A DNA stretch of 64,000 nt from Leisingera sp. ANG-M1. GTDB lineage: Bacteria > Pseudomonadota > Alphaproteobacteria > Rhodobacterales > Rhodobacteraceae. Within the stretch, counting starts at the first letter, position 1. Each line of letters starts with the position of its first letter. The position numbers were made by a program, and so were the translations under genes. Positions 16,808-28,517 of the stretch are shown here, piece by piece. The notes beneath the pieces were generated by a model. It made no database searches. It worked only from the letters and a program-made list of their open reading frames with translations, and was not told the DNA's origin. The stretch lies in NCBI RefSeq assembly GCF_000813745.1, contig NZ_JWLC01000005.1, forward strand, positions 186,001-250,000, given 5' to 3'.

Positions 16808-17761
16808 ATGAAAATCTGGATTGCGCGGCCGATGACGGCAGCGGTGGAGGCCCGGGCGCGGGAGGCGTTCGGGGATCTGGAGATCCGTGAGACCAATGCG
16901 GTGATGAGCGAGGCGGAGATGCTGCGCGCGCTCAGCGAGTTCGACATTGTTGTGCCGACGCTGGGCGACAAGTTCTCGGCGGAGATCTTTGCCAAGGCGG
17001 GCACCCCGCGCTGCAAGCTCTTGGCCAACTTCGGTGTCGGCTACAACCACATCGACGTTGAGGCCGCGCGCGCGGCAGGCGTCGAGGTGACGAACACACC
17101 TGGGGCGGTGACCGATGCTACCGCCGATATCGCGATGACGCTGATCCTGATGTCGGCGCGCCGCGCCTCGGAAGGTGAGCGGATGCTGCGCAAGGGCGAT
17201 TGGGAGGGCTGGCACCCGACCCAGATGCTGGGTTTGCACGCCACCGGCAAACGCGTCGGCATCGCCGGCATGGGCCGCATCGGCCAGGCCATTGCGCGCC
17301 GCTGCCACTTTGGCTTTGGCATGGATGTGTCTTATGTGGCGCGGTCCGAAAAGGACCTGGACTTCCCGGCGGACCGGGCCGAAAGCCTGACCGCGATGGC
17401 AGTGGAGGTCGATTTCCTGGTGGTGGCGGTGCCGGGCGGCGCAGAGACCTATCACCTGATCAACGCCGAGGTGCTGAACGCGATGCAGTCCCACGCGCAT
17501 CTGATCAACATCGCCCGCGGCGAAGTGGTCGAGGAAGCGGCGCTGATCGAGGCGCTGCAGCAGGGCCGCATCGGCGGCGCGGGGCTGGATGTCTATGAGT
17601 TCGAACCCAAGGTGCCGCAGGCGCTGATTGATCTCGATAATGCCACCCTGCTGCCGCATCTGGGCACTGCCACCGAAGAGGTGCGCAGCAACATGGGCCA
17701 TATGGCGCTGGATAATGTCGCGGCCTATCTGGCCAGAACAGAGCTGCCGAACCGGGTGTGA
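16808..17761 (+). CDS. D-2-hydroxyacid dehydrogenase (glyoxylate/hydroxypyruvate reductase type)
   Basis: A 317-residue NAD(P)-dependent enzyme from ATG 16808, directly after the csaA stop. The substrate-domain motif NFGVGYNHIDVEAARAAG, the NAD-binding GMGRIGQAIARR, the NIARGEVVEEAAL arginine block, and the catalytic PHLGTAT histidine are all visible. D-glycerate/glyoxylate reductases match best; exact substrate cannot be read from sequence. It ends the operon before a bidirectional terminator. Confidence 0.9.
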   Translation: MKIWIARPMTAAVEARAREAFGDLEIRETNAVMSEAEMLRALSEFDIVVPTLGDKFSAEIFAKAGTPRCKLLANFGVGYNHIDVEAARAAGVEVTNTPGAVTDATADIAMTLILMSARRASEGERMLRKGDWEGWHPTQMLGLHATGKRVGIAGMGRIGQAIARRCHFGFGMDVSYVARSEKDLDFPADRAESLTAMAVEVDFLVVAVPGGAETYHLINAEVLNAMQSHAHLINIARGEVVEEAALIEALQQGRIGGAGLDVYEFEPKVPQALIDLDNATLLPHLGTATEEVRSNMGHMALDNVAAYLARTELPNRV

Positions 17762-17776
17762 AGCGGCGCGGGCGGA

Positions 17777-17822
17777 CCGGGGCTCTGCCCCGGACCCCGG
17801 AGTATTTTTGACCAGAAAGAAG
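17777..17822 (+). repeat. Dispersed intergenic element: GC hairpin plus ACCCCGGAGTATTTTTGACC tail
   Basis: A perfect hairpin CCGGGGC-TCT-GCCCCGG (17777-17793) is followed by a tail ending CCAGAAAGAAG. The same layout (GC hairpin, then ACCCCGG-x-TATTT and an A/G-rich end) recurs at 63592-63657. From memory, such tails are common in Rhodobacteraceae intergenic regions. Confidence 0.55.
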
Positions 17823-17850
17823 CAGCAGCGGTGAAAACCGCTGCTGTTTT
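17823..17850 (+). terminator. Bidirectional terminator between convergent genes
   Basis: Ten-base perfect stem CAGCAGCGGT / ACCGCTGCTG with a GAAA tetraloop, then TTTT. It serves the dehydrogenase transcript and sits 20 bases from the end of the convergent Hint gene. Confidence 0.85.
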
Positions 17851-17869
17851 GCATTGCGGCAGCGGCGGG

Positions 17870-18982
17870 TTAGAGGTGCTGATGCGCGGCGGTGCCGGGG
17901 AGCAGCTGCGGTGCCTGCAAGCGGCCCGAGGCCGCTTCCTGGCTGGCCCAGCGGCAGGCCAGCTGCGGCCGGGCAAGGGGGCCCATGGCGCAGGCGGGGG
18001 TTCCGGCTGCAACGGGCAGCACGGCTGCGATCTGCAGCCGTTGCACGGGCGAGAGCAGAGCCAGGGCCCGGGGACCGGGATAAAAGCTTTCAGCCGGGGC
18101 CCCTTCAGCAATCAGGATCTGGTGCCGGGCGCACATCAGGCTGTGATAGCTGACTGTACGGGCGCCGCGCATCCGGCGGACACCCGGCAGAACAGCAAGG
18201 CTTTTGGCGATGGCAAGGCATTGGCTGCTGCCGGTTCTGGCGGCCAGCCTTGGGCCGCTGACCAGCAGCCTGTGCTGCGGGGAGACGGCGAGATCGCGGG
18301 CCGGCAGGCCGCCGCCCAAGGCGCCTGCCTGGATCAGAACCGGCCTTTGGCTGTCCGGGGAGGGCGGGAACCGCAGATGCCGCGCACCGGTCCACAGCAG
18401 CGGCTGGGGGCCATTATCCAGGGTTTCGACCAGGTCGCCTGGGCGCAGCGCCTCAACCGGCCTGGGGCCTGCGGGGGTGAGGATGGCGGTTCCGCTGGCA
18501 AAACAGACAAACTCGAGCGTGTCGAAATCCGATTGTATCAGGCTGGAGTAATTATGGCTGTGGACGCTGTCGAGCGAGATGCTGCGGATCGCGGCGTCGT
18601 CCAGGTTTGTCTCGTCATCATGGGCAATCAGGAAGACATCGCCGTTCTGCAGCTGTATCAGGTCGATCAGCGCGGAGCTGGTCGAGCCGTCGGCAAATGT
18701 GATGGTGCCGTTGTAGACGACATTGGAATCCAGGCCTGAAACTGTCGGGCCTGAGCCCACGTCATAGGTGAATGTGCCGTCCGAACCGGATTCATCGCGG
18801 TCAATGTAATTGTCCGGGCTGTCGGTATCGAGGGTGGTTTTCTCCTGCCACAGCGGCGAACCAGCTGAGCCGTAAGTGCTGAGCATCGTTGCCCGGCCCT
18901 CTACATCGGAGTTGCTCTCGTTGGTGTCGAGATCCGCGAAATTACCGAGGTAAAGCGCGGAAAAGTCCACATTGTTTGCCAT
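17870..18982 (-). CDS. Hint domain-containing protein (Hint_2), copy 3
   Basis: A 370-residue protein from ATG 18982. Residues 1-~158 are acidic and Asp/Ser-rich with no signal peptide, similar in style to copy 1. The Hint block starts with CFASGTAILTPAG near residue 160, then PVEALRPGDLVETLDNGPQP and the VSPQHRLLVSG block, then VSYHSLMCARHQILIAEG. The family residues, including the first Cys, are intact. The C-terminal ~60 residues are low-complexity Ala/Gln/Leu. It is probably monocistronic, between a terminator and tdk. Confidence 0.85.
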   Translation of the reverse strand: MANNVDFSALYLGNFADLDTNESNSDVEGRATMLSTYGSAGSPLWQEKTTLDTDSPDNYIDRDESGSDGTFTYDVGSGPTVSGLDSNVVYNGTITFADGSTSSALIDLIQLQNGDVFLIAHDDETNLDDAAIRSISLDSVHSHNYSSLIQSDFDTLEFVCFASGTAILTPAGPRPVEALRPGDLVETLDNGPQPLLWTGARHLRFPPSPDSQRPVLIQAGALGGGLPARDLAVSPQHRLLVSGPRLAARTGSSQCLAIAKSLAVLPGVRRMRGARTVSYHSLMCARHQILIAEGAPAESFYPGPRALALLSPVQRLQIAAVLPVAAGTPACAMGPLARPQLACRWASQEAASGRLQAPQLLPGTAAHQHL

Positions 18983-19099
18983 GCCGGTTTGCCCTTGCCT
19001 GCCGGCAGCATGGCGGGTCGTGCTTAATATCAGGTTGTCCGGCGGGGCAGGGGGCGTCTGGCAGCCGTGATTTGACGGAATGCTTGCGGAGCCGCCGGC

Positions 19100-19705
19100 C
19101 TATTCTGCCGCTGCCTGGCTCCGGTACTGGCCGCCAACCGCTTCGCGCCAATGGCGGCGGCACAGCGAGACATAGGATTCATTGCCGCCGATCTGGACCT
19201 GGTCGCCTTCGGTCAGCACCTTGCCGCTGCCGTCCTGGCGCACCACCATGGTGGCCTTCTTGCCGCAATGGCAGATGGTGCGCACCTCGCGCATCTCGTC
19301 GGCCAGCGCCAAGAGGGTGGCGGAGCCGGGAAACAGCTTGCCCTGGAAGTCCACCCGCAGGCCGTAGGCCAGCACCGGCACCCGCAGATCGTCCACCACC
19401 CGGGCCAGCTGCCAGACCTGATCCGGCTCCAGGAATTGGGCCTCGTCCACAAAGACCGCCGCCACCGCGCCGCGCGCCAGGCGCTGTTCGATGCGCGCAT
19501 AAAGATCATCGCCGGCCGAGAACATGTCAGCCTCTTCGCCGATGCCGATGCGGGAGGCGATTCTGCCCTTGCCGGCCCGGTCATCCAGCCGGGCGGTCAG
19601 CAGATAGGTATCCATGTGGTTTTCACGGTAGTTGTGCGAGGCCTGCAAGAGCACCGTCGACTTGCCCGCATTCATGGTGGAGTAGTTGAAATAAAGCTTG
19701 GCCAT
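19100..19705 (-). CDS. tdk: Thymidine kinase (type II)
   Basis: A 201-residue salvage enzyme that phosphorylates thymidine. The P-loop is STMNAGKST at residues 9-17; VDEAQFLEPDQV is the Walker B/DEAQ block. CHCGKKA and the later LCRRH provide the four zinc ligands, and ESYVSLCR the nucleoside loop. Length and motif order are typical. It is transcribed alone; the Hint gene ends far downstream. Confidence 0.96.
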   Translation of the reverse strand: MAKLYFNYSTMNAGKSTVLLQASHNYRENHMDTYLLTARLDDRAGKGRIASRIGIGEEADMFSAGDDLYARIEQRLARGAVAAVFVDEAQFLEPDQVWQLARVVDDLRVPVLAYGLRVDFQGKLFPGSATLLALADEMREVRTICHCGKKATMVVRQDGSGKVLTEGDQVQIGGNESYVSLCRRHWREAVGGQYRSQAAAE

Positions 19706-20097
19706 GGCGGCGGTTTACCCGGACAGGCGTGCGGGGAAAACCGGATTCGCACAGGATTTCCAGAACTGTTGCGGCGCCGGAAGCCGCAGCGGGCCTTTTC
19801 TGGAAGGCCCGCCGGGGCTGACGCGGCCAGGGCGGAACAAACCCCGATAAAACAGCCGACGCCGATTGCCCCGGAGAGCACAGGTTCCGGGCAGAACAAT
19901 TACCCAAACAACAGGGCTTCACTCACCCGCCCTGCCTTGCACTGGACAACAGGTACCAATTGCACCATGCCACTCGCTAAATCCCTGAAAACCTGAGGGA
20001 TGGATAAGGTATCGCAATTCCTCTACAACTCGGACATGGGAAATTAATCAGTTCGTTCCCCTAAGGGGGGGCGGCGGTCTAGCCAGGTAGGAAGTAT
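19706..20097. other. Divergent intergenic region tdk / 154-aa gene
   Basis: About 390 bases without a supported gene. The right half is less GC-rich. A TAGGAAG site immediately before 20098 serves the next gene. I see no convincing promoter boxes or repeats, apart from a GGGGGGG run near 20067. Confidence 0.4.
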
Positions 20098-20562
20098 ATG
20101 GCCGAAATCGGGACGTATCTGAAGAAACACACCGAGGCTCTGGTAAAGGATGTCGGCATCGAAGCCGCCTGCCAGATCACCGGCAAGTCCAAGGCGACGC
20201 TGGGGCGCTATTACTCGGACAATGCCGAGCATGCCGACCGGTTCATGCCGGTGGACGCGGTGGCCAAACTGGAGGGTGCCGCCTCCTTTCCGCATGTGAC
20301 TTCGGCGCTGGCGGATCTGAAGAACATCACCTTGTCCTACAACGGCAACGGCTCGGCCGAGGAAACCGGCCGCAGCGGCGGGGTCAATGCGGATGTGATT
20401 GCGCTGAGCCAGCGCTTTGCCCAGCTGATGGGCGAATACCAGGCAGCGATCGAGGACGGCATCATCACCGTCAACGAGGCCAAGCGGCTATTGAAAGAGA
20501 CGGTGCTTCTGCAGCAGGTTCTGCTCGACATGAAACTGCATCTGGAAGAAGAGAGTGCCTGA
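20098..20562 (+). CDS. Hypothetical regulator-like protein (154 aa)
   Basis: Starts at ATG 20098 after TAGGAAG. The N-terminal ~60 residues ([20 protein letters not shown], then [13 protein letters not shown], then [12 protein letters not shown]) look like a helix-turn-helix of the kind seen in phage CII-like regulators. The C-terminal half is helical ([21 protein letters not shown]). I do not recognise a named family with certainty. The stop overlaps the start of arsH by eight bases, so the two are cotranscribed and probably coupled. Confidence 0.7.
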   Translation: MAEIGTYLKKHTEALVKDVGIEAACQITGKSKATLGRYYSDNAEHADRFMPVDAVAKLEGAASFPHVTSALADLKNITLSYNGNGSAEETGRSGGVNADVIALSQRFAQLMGEYQAAIEDGIITVNEAKRLLKETVLLQQVLLDMKLHLEEESA

Positions 20563-21283
20563 TCTTACCGATTTGAACGATCTGCCGGAAATCGCTGATG
20601 GCGTGCTGCATCCGATTGACGTGGAGGCCCTTGCGGCGCCCGGGGATGCGCGCCACCCGCCGCGCATTCTGCTGCTGTACGGATCCCTGCGCGAGGTGAG
20701 CTATTCCCGCAAGGCCGCGGAAGAGGCGGCGCGGGTGCTGCGCGCTTTGGGCTGTGAGACGCGGATCTTCGATCCCTCCGGGCTGCCGCTGCCTGATGAT
20801 ACCGGGGCTGCGGAGCATCCCAAGGTGGCCGAGCTGCGCGAGCTGGCGGTCTGGTCCGAGGGCATGGTCTGGTCGAGCCCGGAACGGCACGGCGCGATGA
20901 CCGGCATCATGAAGCTGCAGATCGACTGGCTGCCGCTGTCTCTGCAGGGCGGCATCCGAACCACCCAGGGCAAGACGCTGGCAGTGATGCAGGTTTCGGG
21001 CGGCTCGCAAAGCTTCAATGCGGTCAACCAGATGCGGATCCTCGGCCGCTGGATGCGGATGGTGACGATCCCGAACCAAAGCTCGATCCCCAAGGCCTGG
21101 CTGGAGTTTGCGGAAGGCGAACGGCTGCCTGAGGGCCCGTTTTACCGCCGCTTGGTAGACGTGATGGAAGAACTGGCGAAATTCACCTGGCTGGTGCGGG
21201 GCCGCAAGGACTACCTGACCGACCGCTACTCGGAACGGGTTGAAAGCGCCGCAGAGGTGCACAAGCGGGTGTCGCAGAAGTAA
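20555..21283 (+). CDS. arsH: ArsH-type NADPH-dependent FMN reductase
   Basis: A 242-residue flavoprotein starting at GTG 20555 inside the previous gene. [20 protein letters not shown] is the FMN-phosphate loop; [20 protein letters not shown] and [21 protein letters not shown] are ArsH signatures. ArsH oxidises trivalent organoarsenicals or acts as a quinone/azo reductase. No arsR, arsC or efflux gene is near, so a general redox role is as likely as arsenic resistance. Confidence 0.9.
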   Translation: MPDLTDLNDLPEIADGVLHPIDVEALAAPGDARHPPRILLLYGSLREVSYSRKAAEEAARVLRALGCETRIFDPSGLPLPDDTGAAEHPKVAELRELAVWSEGMVWSSPERHGAMTGIMKLQIDWLPLSLQGGIRTTQGKTLAVMQVSGGSQSFNAVNQMRILGRWMRMVTIPNQSSIPKAWLEFAEGERLPEGPFYRRLVDVMEELAKFTWLVRGRKDYLTDRYSERVESAAEVHKRVSQK

Positions 21284-21307
21284 CCCGGCTGCTGCCGCCA
21301 AAGAAAC

Positions 21308-21336
21308 AAAGCCCCGGACCAAGCGCCGGGGCTTTT
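21308..21336 (+). terminator. Rho-independent terminator after arsH
   Basis: Perfect ten-base stem AAAGCCCCGG / CCGGGGCTTT with an eight-base loop, then a further T. It lies between the convergent arsH and small lipoprotein genes. Confidence 0.85.
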
Positions 21337-21340
21337 GCAT

Positions 21341-21415
21341 TCAGATCAGCGGTATCACCGGCACGTCGCAGGCGGCCAGCGTCAGCAGGGCGGTGACTAG
21401 GATGGTCAGGCGCAT
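21341..21415 (-). CDS. Tiny lipoprotein (24 aa)
   Basis: ATG 21415 preceded by AAAGGAG at eight bases. The product is a hydrophobic leader MRLTILVTALLTLAAC with an ideal lipobox (L-A-A-C), followed only by DVPVIPLI. After processing by Lgt and signal peptidase II, a nine-residue lipopeptide would remain. The strong ribosome site, lipobox and convergent terminator make it a credible gene although it is far below normal annotation length. Comparable short entericidin-like lipoproteins exist, but I cannot assign it. Confidence 0.65.
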   Translation of the reverse strand: MRLTILVTALLTLAACDVPVIPLI

Positions 21416-21899
21416 TCGGCGCTCCTTTCTTGCTGCTTGATCTCTTGCCACAGTGCAACCTCCGGGCGAAGGCGGCAAGCCCTGGCCTCTGCACGGGCAG
21501 GCGGCAGTTGCGGCTGCGCCGCTGTTGGCCGTGTTAAAGAATTGGGCGCAGCCAAATCCGGTGTTTAGGCATTTGTTAAGGCTCATTTGTGCCGCATTTG
21601 GGCCGTGAAGTTACCAGCCGGGGCGGAATTCCCGCGGAAACAGCGGAAATCCTGCATCTTTTTGCTAACGGAAAATATAAGGTTTTCCTTGGTTTTTAAG
21701 GGGTTTTTCCAAAAACCGCCGGCAAGCGTTAAGAAAATAAGGGTTTCCGGCGGTTCGTCTGCCGCGCTGCTGTCCCGGATTAACCTGTTGTTAACTTTGC
21801 CTCATTCTGCCCATCATTCTGCCTGCGCGGCACCGCGGCAGGCCCCATTCCGGCCCCAGGCTTCACCGACCATGGCGATGTGGGAACATGGAGTGGGTC
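21416..21899. other. Intergenic region upstream of the protease gene
   Basis: About 480 bases, noticeably AT-richer from 21590 to 21760 than the flanks, with runs of A and T. No gene is supported. A start-proximal GGAG lies before 21900. The region should contain the protease promoter, but no consensus boxes stand out. Confidence 0.4.
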
Positions 21900-22613
21900 A
21901 TGAGACGATTACTGGGTATCGCTGCTGCGGCCTTGATCACATGCGGGGCTGGCAACGCTCTTGCCGGCGGCGGGCAGGCGCAAGTGCAATCTGTGCCGGG
22001 CTGGGAGGCCGTCGGGCGGCTGAACATTTCCGGCAAAGCCATGTGCACCGGCAGCCTGATTGCGCCGGATCTGGTGCTGACCGCCGCCCATTGCCTGTAT
22101 AATCCGCAAAACGGGCGGGCGGTGAACCCGCGGCGGATCAAGTTCGAAGCGGGGCTGAACGGCAGGCAGTCGAAGGCCCAGCGGAAAGTGGTTAAAGCTG
22201 TGCAGCACCCCGGCTATGAGCACCGCACCAATGGCCGGGCCCAGACCGGTTACGATTTGGCGGTGCTGCGCCTGGACAGGCCGATCAGCCCGCAGAAAAT
22301 CCGCCCACTGGCGCTGGCCGCAGCGCCGGGCCGGGGCGATAGCGTTGATGTGCTGTTTTATTCTTATCACAAAGCAACCACCCTGAACCGGCAGAACGCC
22401 TGTCAGGTGCTGGCAGCCAGGCAGGCCATGCTGGTCACTACCTGCCTGGTGGATTTCGGAGCCTCGGGCTCGCCGGTGCTGCAGCTGCAGCCCGGCCGCC
22501 CGCCGCGGCTGGTCTCGGTGATCTCGGCCAAGGCGAGGATGGGCGGCAAGCGGGTGTCGATCGCCACCGGCGTGAACCATGCGCTCCATGACCTGATGCG
22601 CAAGGCGGGGTGA
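21900..22613 (+). CDS. Secreted trypsin-like serine protease
   Basis: A 237-residue protein from ATG 21900 (GGAG at six bases; an alternative ATG at 21888 adds four residues). The signal peptide is residues ~1-22, with cleavage around ALA. The mature part is an S1 protease with the full triad: His64 in TAAHC, Asp119 in YDLAVLRL, Ser191 in GASGSPV. Oxyanion and disulfide cysteines are present (MCTGSL...AHC). It is short for the family, with only the catalytic domain and no inhibitor, PDZ or membrane domain, and should act in the periplasm or outside. Substrate unknown. Confidence 0.9.
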   Translation: MRRLLGIAAAALITCGAGNALAGGGQAQVQSVPGWEAVGRLNISGKAMCTGSLIAPDLVLTAAHCLYNPQNGRAVNPRRIKFEAGLNGRQSKAQRKVVKAVQHPGYEHRTNGRAQTGYDLAVLRLDRPISPQKIRPLALAAAPGRGDSVDVLFYSYHKATTLNRQNACQVLAARQAMLVTTCLVDFGASGSPVLQLQPGRPPRLVSVISAKARMGGKRVSIATGVNHALHDLMRKAG

Positions 22614-22646
22614 GGCTGCGCAAACCTCTTGCGGGCTGGAGAGCGG

Positions 22647-23606
22647 CTACTTAACGGTGCCGCTCTCTCCTGGCCAGTAGAACAAGTGGCTTGCAGTGAT
22701 ACGGGTCTCAGCCTGGACAGAGGCTTGGCTGCTGCCAACCCTGCAATCGAAGGCCCCGCCCGGGGCCTCTACTGTGACTCGGGTGTCCGGCTGGACTAAG
22801 CCGCGGGCCTGGCAGGCTTCCACCACCGCCAGGGCGCCCGTGCCGCCGGCAGAGCTGGCAATTTCGCCGGCGTCGGAGATCCACACCGTCCGGATATGAT
22901 CGCGGGCTGTCTGCCGGATGGCCATCACAAGATAGGGGGCGTAGCTGGCTTCTGCCCCGAAGCGGGAGGTCGGAAACACCTCGCTTGCCCGGCGGCTGAG
23001 AGCCGCGGCGGCCGGCCCGAGGCTGGGGTGATCGTCAAGGGAAGCGCCCAGCGTGTCTTCATCCGCCACCAGATAAGGCAGGCCGGTTGAAACCAGGGAC
23101 ACGCTGTGCGTGCGGCCAGGCGCGCCGGGCAGCTCGGCATTTGCCGACAGCATGGCAGGCGGGGCGGTGATCCATTCCGCCTGGGCCGTCAGGCCTGCAG
23201 CGTTCTGCACGTTGATCCTGGCCGGACCATTGGCTGTCTGGAAGAAATAGGCATTCCGCGCGGCCTGGCCGTCTTCAAGCGCCTGCCGGGCCAGTGCTGC
23301 GGCCGCCGCCATCAACGCTGTGCCGGCCAGCGGCGCATAGGCAAAGCGCGAGGCCAGAAACAGGGTGCCATCGGTGTCCGGCGCGGCGGGCGGATACAGC
23401 AGGCAGGAATTGACCATCGCATTGCCGTGCGGCGGCTGGTTGAGAAAACTGCGGAAGCCTTGATGATTTTGGCGCAGCTCTTCCAGGGCAGCTTGCGGGT
23501 TGGAAGTGTTCAGGTCCGGCAAGCCGCCATGCACAACCCGCAGGATGTCGCCTGCAAGCCTGACGTCGGTTGCGGAAACGCTGGTTTCGATTGGCCCTGA
23601 GCTCAT
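22647..23606 (-). CDS. Proline racemase-family protein lacking both catalytic cysteines
   Basis: A 319-residue protein from ATG 23606 (GGAGCGG upstream). The fold is that of proline racemase / hydroxyproline epimerase / trans-3-hydroxyproline dehydratase. HGGLPDLN stands near the N-terminus, HGNAMVNSCLLYPP in place of the RGHA-M-GA block, and IASSAGGTGALAV in place of DRSPCGTG. In the racemases one cysteine sits before GHG and one in PCGTG. Here the equivalents read APLAG and AGGTG, so neither thiol is present. It could be a dehydratase variant, a binding protein or a decayed enzyme. It stands alone downstream of carB. Confidence 0.7.
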   Translation of the reverse strand: MSSGPIETSVSATDVRLAGDILRVVHGGLPDLNTSNPQAALEELRQNHQGFRSFLNQPPHGNAMVNSCLLYPPAAPDTDGTLFLASRFAYAPLAGTALMAAAAALARQALEDGQAARNAYFFQTANGPARINVQNAAGLTAQAEWITAPPAMLSANAELPGAPGRTHSVSLVSTGLPYLVADEDTLGASLDDHPSLGPAAAALSRRASEVFPTSRFGAEASYAPYLVMAIRQTARDHIRTVWISDAGEIASSAGGTGALAVVEACQARGLVQPDTRVTVEAPGGAFDCRVGSSQASVQAETRITASHLFYWPGESGTVK

Positions 23607-23703
23607 GTTTCCGCTCCTGCGTTGCTGACACAGGCAATGGGTAGCGGTGCGGTTCCTCCTGTAGCAAGCGGAAACAGGGAGAGATTGGGGAGGTCCAAAG
23701 AAA

Positions 23704-23727
23704 AAGCCCCGGGAAATCCCGGGGCTT
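23704..23727 (-). terminator. Rho-independent terminator after carB
   Basis: Perfect ten-base stem AAGCCCCGGG / CCCGGGGCTT with an AAAT loop; on the minus strand it is followed by TTT. It lies 28 bases past the carB stop. Confidence 0.88.
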
Positions 23728-23754
23728 GATCTGATTTCAGGCATTTTCCGCTGC

Positions 23755-27111
<3,357 letters not shown>

Positions 27112-27296
27112 GGCAGGCTTCCTTCGGTTTTCGCGCGGGCAGGCTTTGAATCAGGGGCGCTGGCGTGCGCCCAAATTGTCCTGCGTTATAGGGACCGCGC
27201 AGAAAGGTTCAAGGGGGATCGGAAACGGAAATGAAAATGCCGCATCCACCCCTTTTGTTCGCATAGCGAACGGATATATGTGGAGCCCAACAGCTC
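27112..27296. promoter_or_regulatory. carB/pabB divergent promoter region
   Basis: 185 bases holding both promoters. The only clear motif is the palindrome GTTCGC-ATA-GCGAAC at 27257-27271, 26 bases before the pabB start. It may be an operator; its symmetry is not the direct-repeat LexA box of alphaproteobacteria. Confidence 0.45.
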
Positions 27297-28517
27297 ATGG
27301 AGTCAAATCCGGTGCGGATTCGCTTTGATCAGGGGCCCATGGGGGCCGGCACATGTTTCGACCAGCCGCTGCGCATGATCCGCGCGGACGGGCCGGAAGA
27401 GGTGCCTGCCGCGCTGGCCGCTTTGGATGCGGCGCGGGACGCGGGGCATTGGCTGGCGGGCTATGCCTCTTATGAGCTGGGTTATGCGCTGGAGCCGAAA
27501 CTGGCCGCGCGGATGCCCGCAGAGCGGCGGCTGCCGCTGCTTTGCTTTGGAGTTTATGAGGCGCCGTCTGTTTCTTTCACCGAGGGCAGCGCCCGGCCGC
27601 GGGGGAGCGAGTATCGCCTGCCCGGGGGGGGGGACGGGCGATGCCCGGCCTATCGGCCAGGCGAAGCGGGTCTTGAGGGCATAACACCCCGCTGGAGCTA
27701 TGAGCGTTACGCCGAGGCCTTCGCTGAAGTGAACCGCAACATCGGCCAAGGGGATATTTATCAGGCCAACTTGACCTTCCCGATTGATGCGGAGGCCTAC
27801 GGCACCGCAGAAGAGCTTTATGCTGCGCTGCAAGCCAAACAGGCGGTCGGCCACGGCGTGCTGGTTCAGCAGGACGGCCTGCCGGACCTCTTGTCGCGCT
27901 CGCCTGAGCTGTTCTTCCGCACCGATGCGGAGGGCGTCATTGAGACCCGCCCGATGAAAGGCACCCAGCCGCGCAGCGACGATCCCGTAGAGGACGCCCG
28001 CCGCCGCGACTTCCTGCGCCAGGACGAGAAGAACCGCGCCGAGAACCTGATGATCGTCGACCTCCTGCGCAATGACATCAGCCGCGTGGCGCAGACAGGC
28101 TCGGTGCATGTACCGGAGCTGTTTGCGGTGGAAAGCTATGCCACTGTGCACCAAATGGTCTCGCTGGTGCGGGCGCGGCTGCGGCCCGATGCCGGGCTGG
28201 CCGAGATCTTTGCGGCGCTGTTCCCCTGCGGCTCGATCACCGGGGCGCCCAAGATCCGGTCGATGGAGATCCTGGCGGAATTGGAACCCTGGGCGCGTGA
28301 TATCTATTGCGGCACCATCGGTTGGGCGGCGCCGGATGGTTCGTCAGAGTTCAACGTGGCGATCCGCACCCTGATGCTGGAAGAGGGGCGTGCAACGCTC
28401 AACGTTGGCGGCGGCGTGGTCTGGGACAGCACAGCCGTGTCCGAATATGAGGAAGCCCTATGGAAAGCCCGCTTTGCCCGCGTGACGCCCTCCAGAACGA
28501 TCCCGCTTTCCGCCTGA
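27297..28517 (+). CDS. pabB: Aminodeoxychorismate synthase component I
   Basis: A 406-residue chorismate-utilising enzyme that, with a glutamine amidotransferase, makes 4-amino-4-deoxychorismate for folate. The C-terminal catalytic core carries IGQGDIYQANLTF, RSPELFF, TRPMKGTQPR, DLLRNDISRVA, PCGSITGAPKIRSMEI and NVGGGVVW, all signatures of the family. Residues ~95-130 form a poor linker. It contains a run of ten G (27624-27633) that encodes GGG and is a likely slippage site. The last 58 bases overlap the pabC-like gene in another frame. Confidence 0.94.
   Translation: MESNPVRIRFDQGPMGAGTCFDQPLRMIRADGPEEVPAALAALDAARDAGHWLAGYASYELGYALEPKLAARMPAERRLPLLCFGVYEAPSVSFTEGSARPRGSEYRLPGGGDGRCPAYRPGEAGLEGITPRWSYERYAEAFAEVNRNIGQGDIYQANLTFPIDAEAYGTAEELYAALQAKQAVGHGVLVQQDGLPDLLSRSPELFFRTDAEGVIETRPMKGTQPRSDDPVEDARRRDFLRQDEKNRAENLMIVDLLRNDISRVAQTGSVHVPELFAVESYATVHQMVSLVRARLRPDAGLAEIFAALFPCGSITGAPKIRSMEILAELEPWARDIYCGTIGWAAPDGSSEFNVAIRTLMLEEGRATLNVGGGVVWDSTAVSEYEEALWKARFARVTPSRTIPLSA

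Noticed and set aside
27257-27271. Possible LexA box at GTTCGC-ATA-GCGAAC
   Set aside because: Alphaproteobacterial LexA binds the direct repeat GTTC-N7-GTTC; this site is inverted, so SOS control is not claimed.
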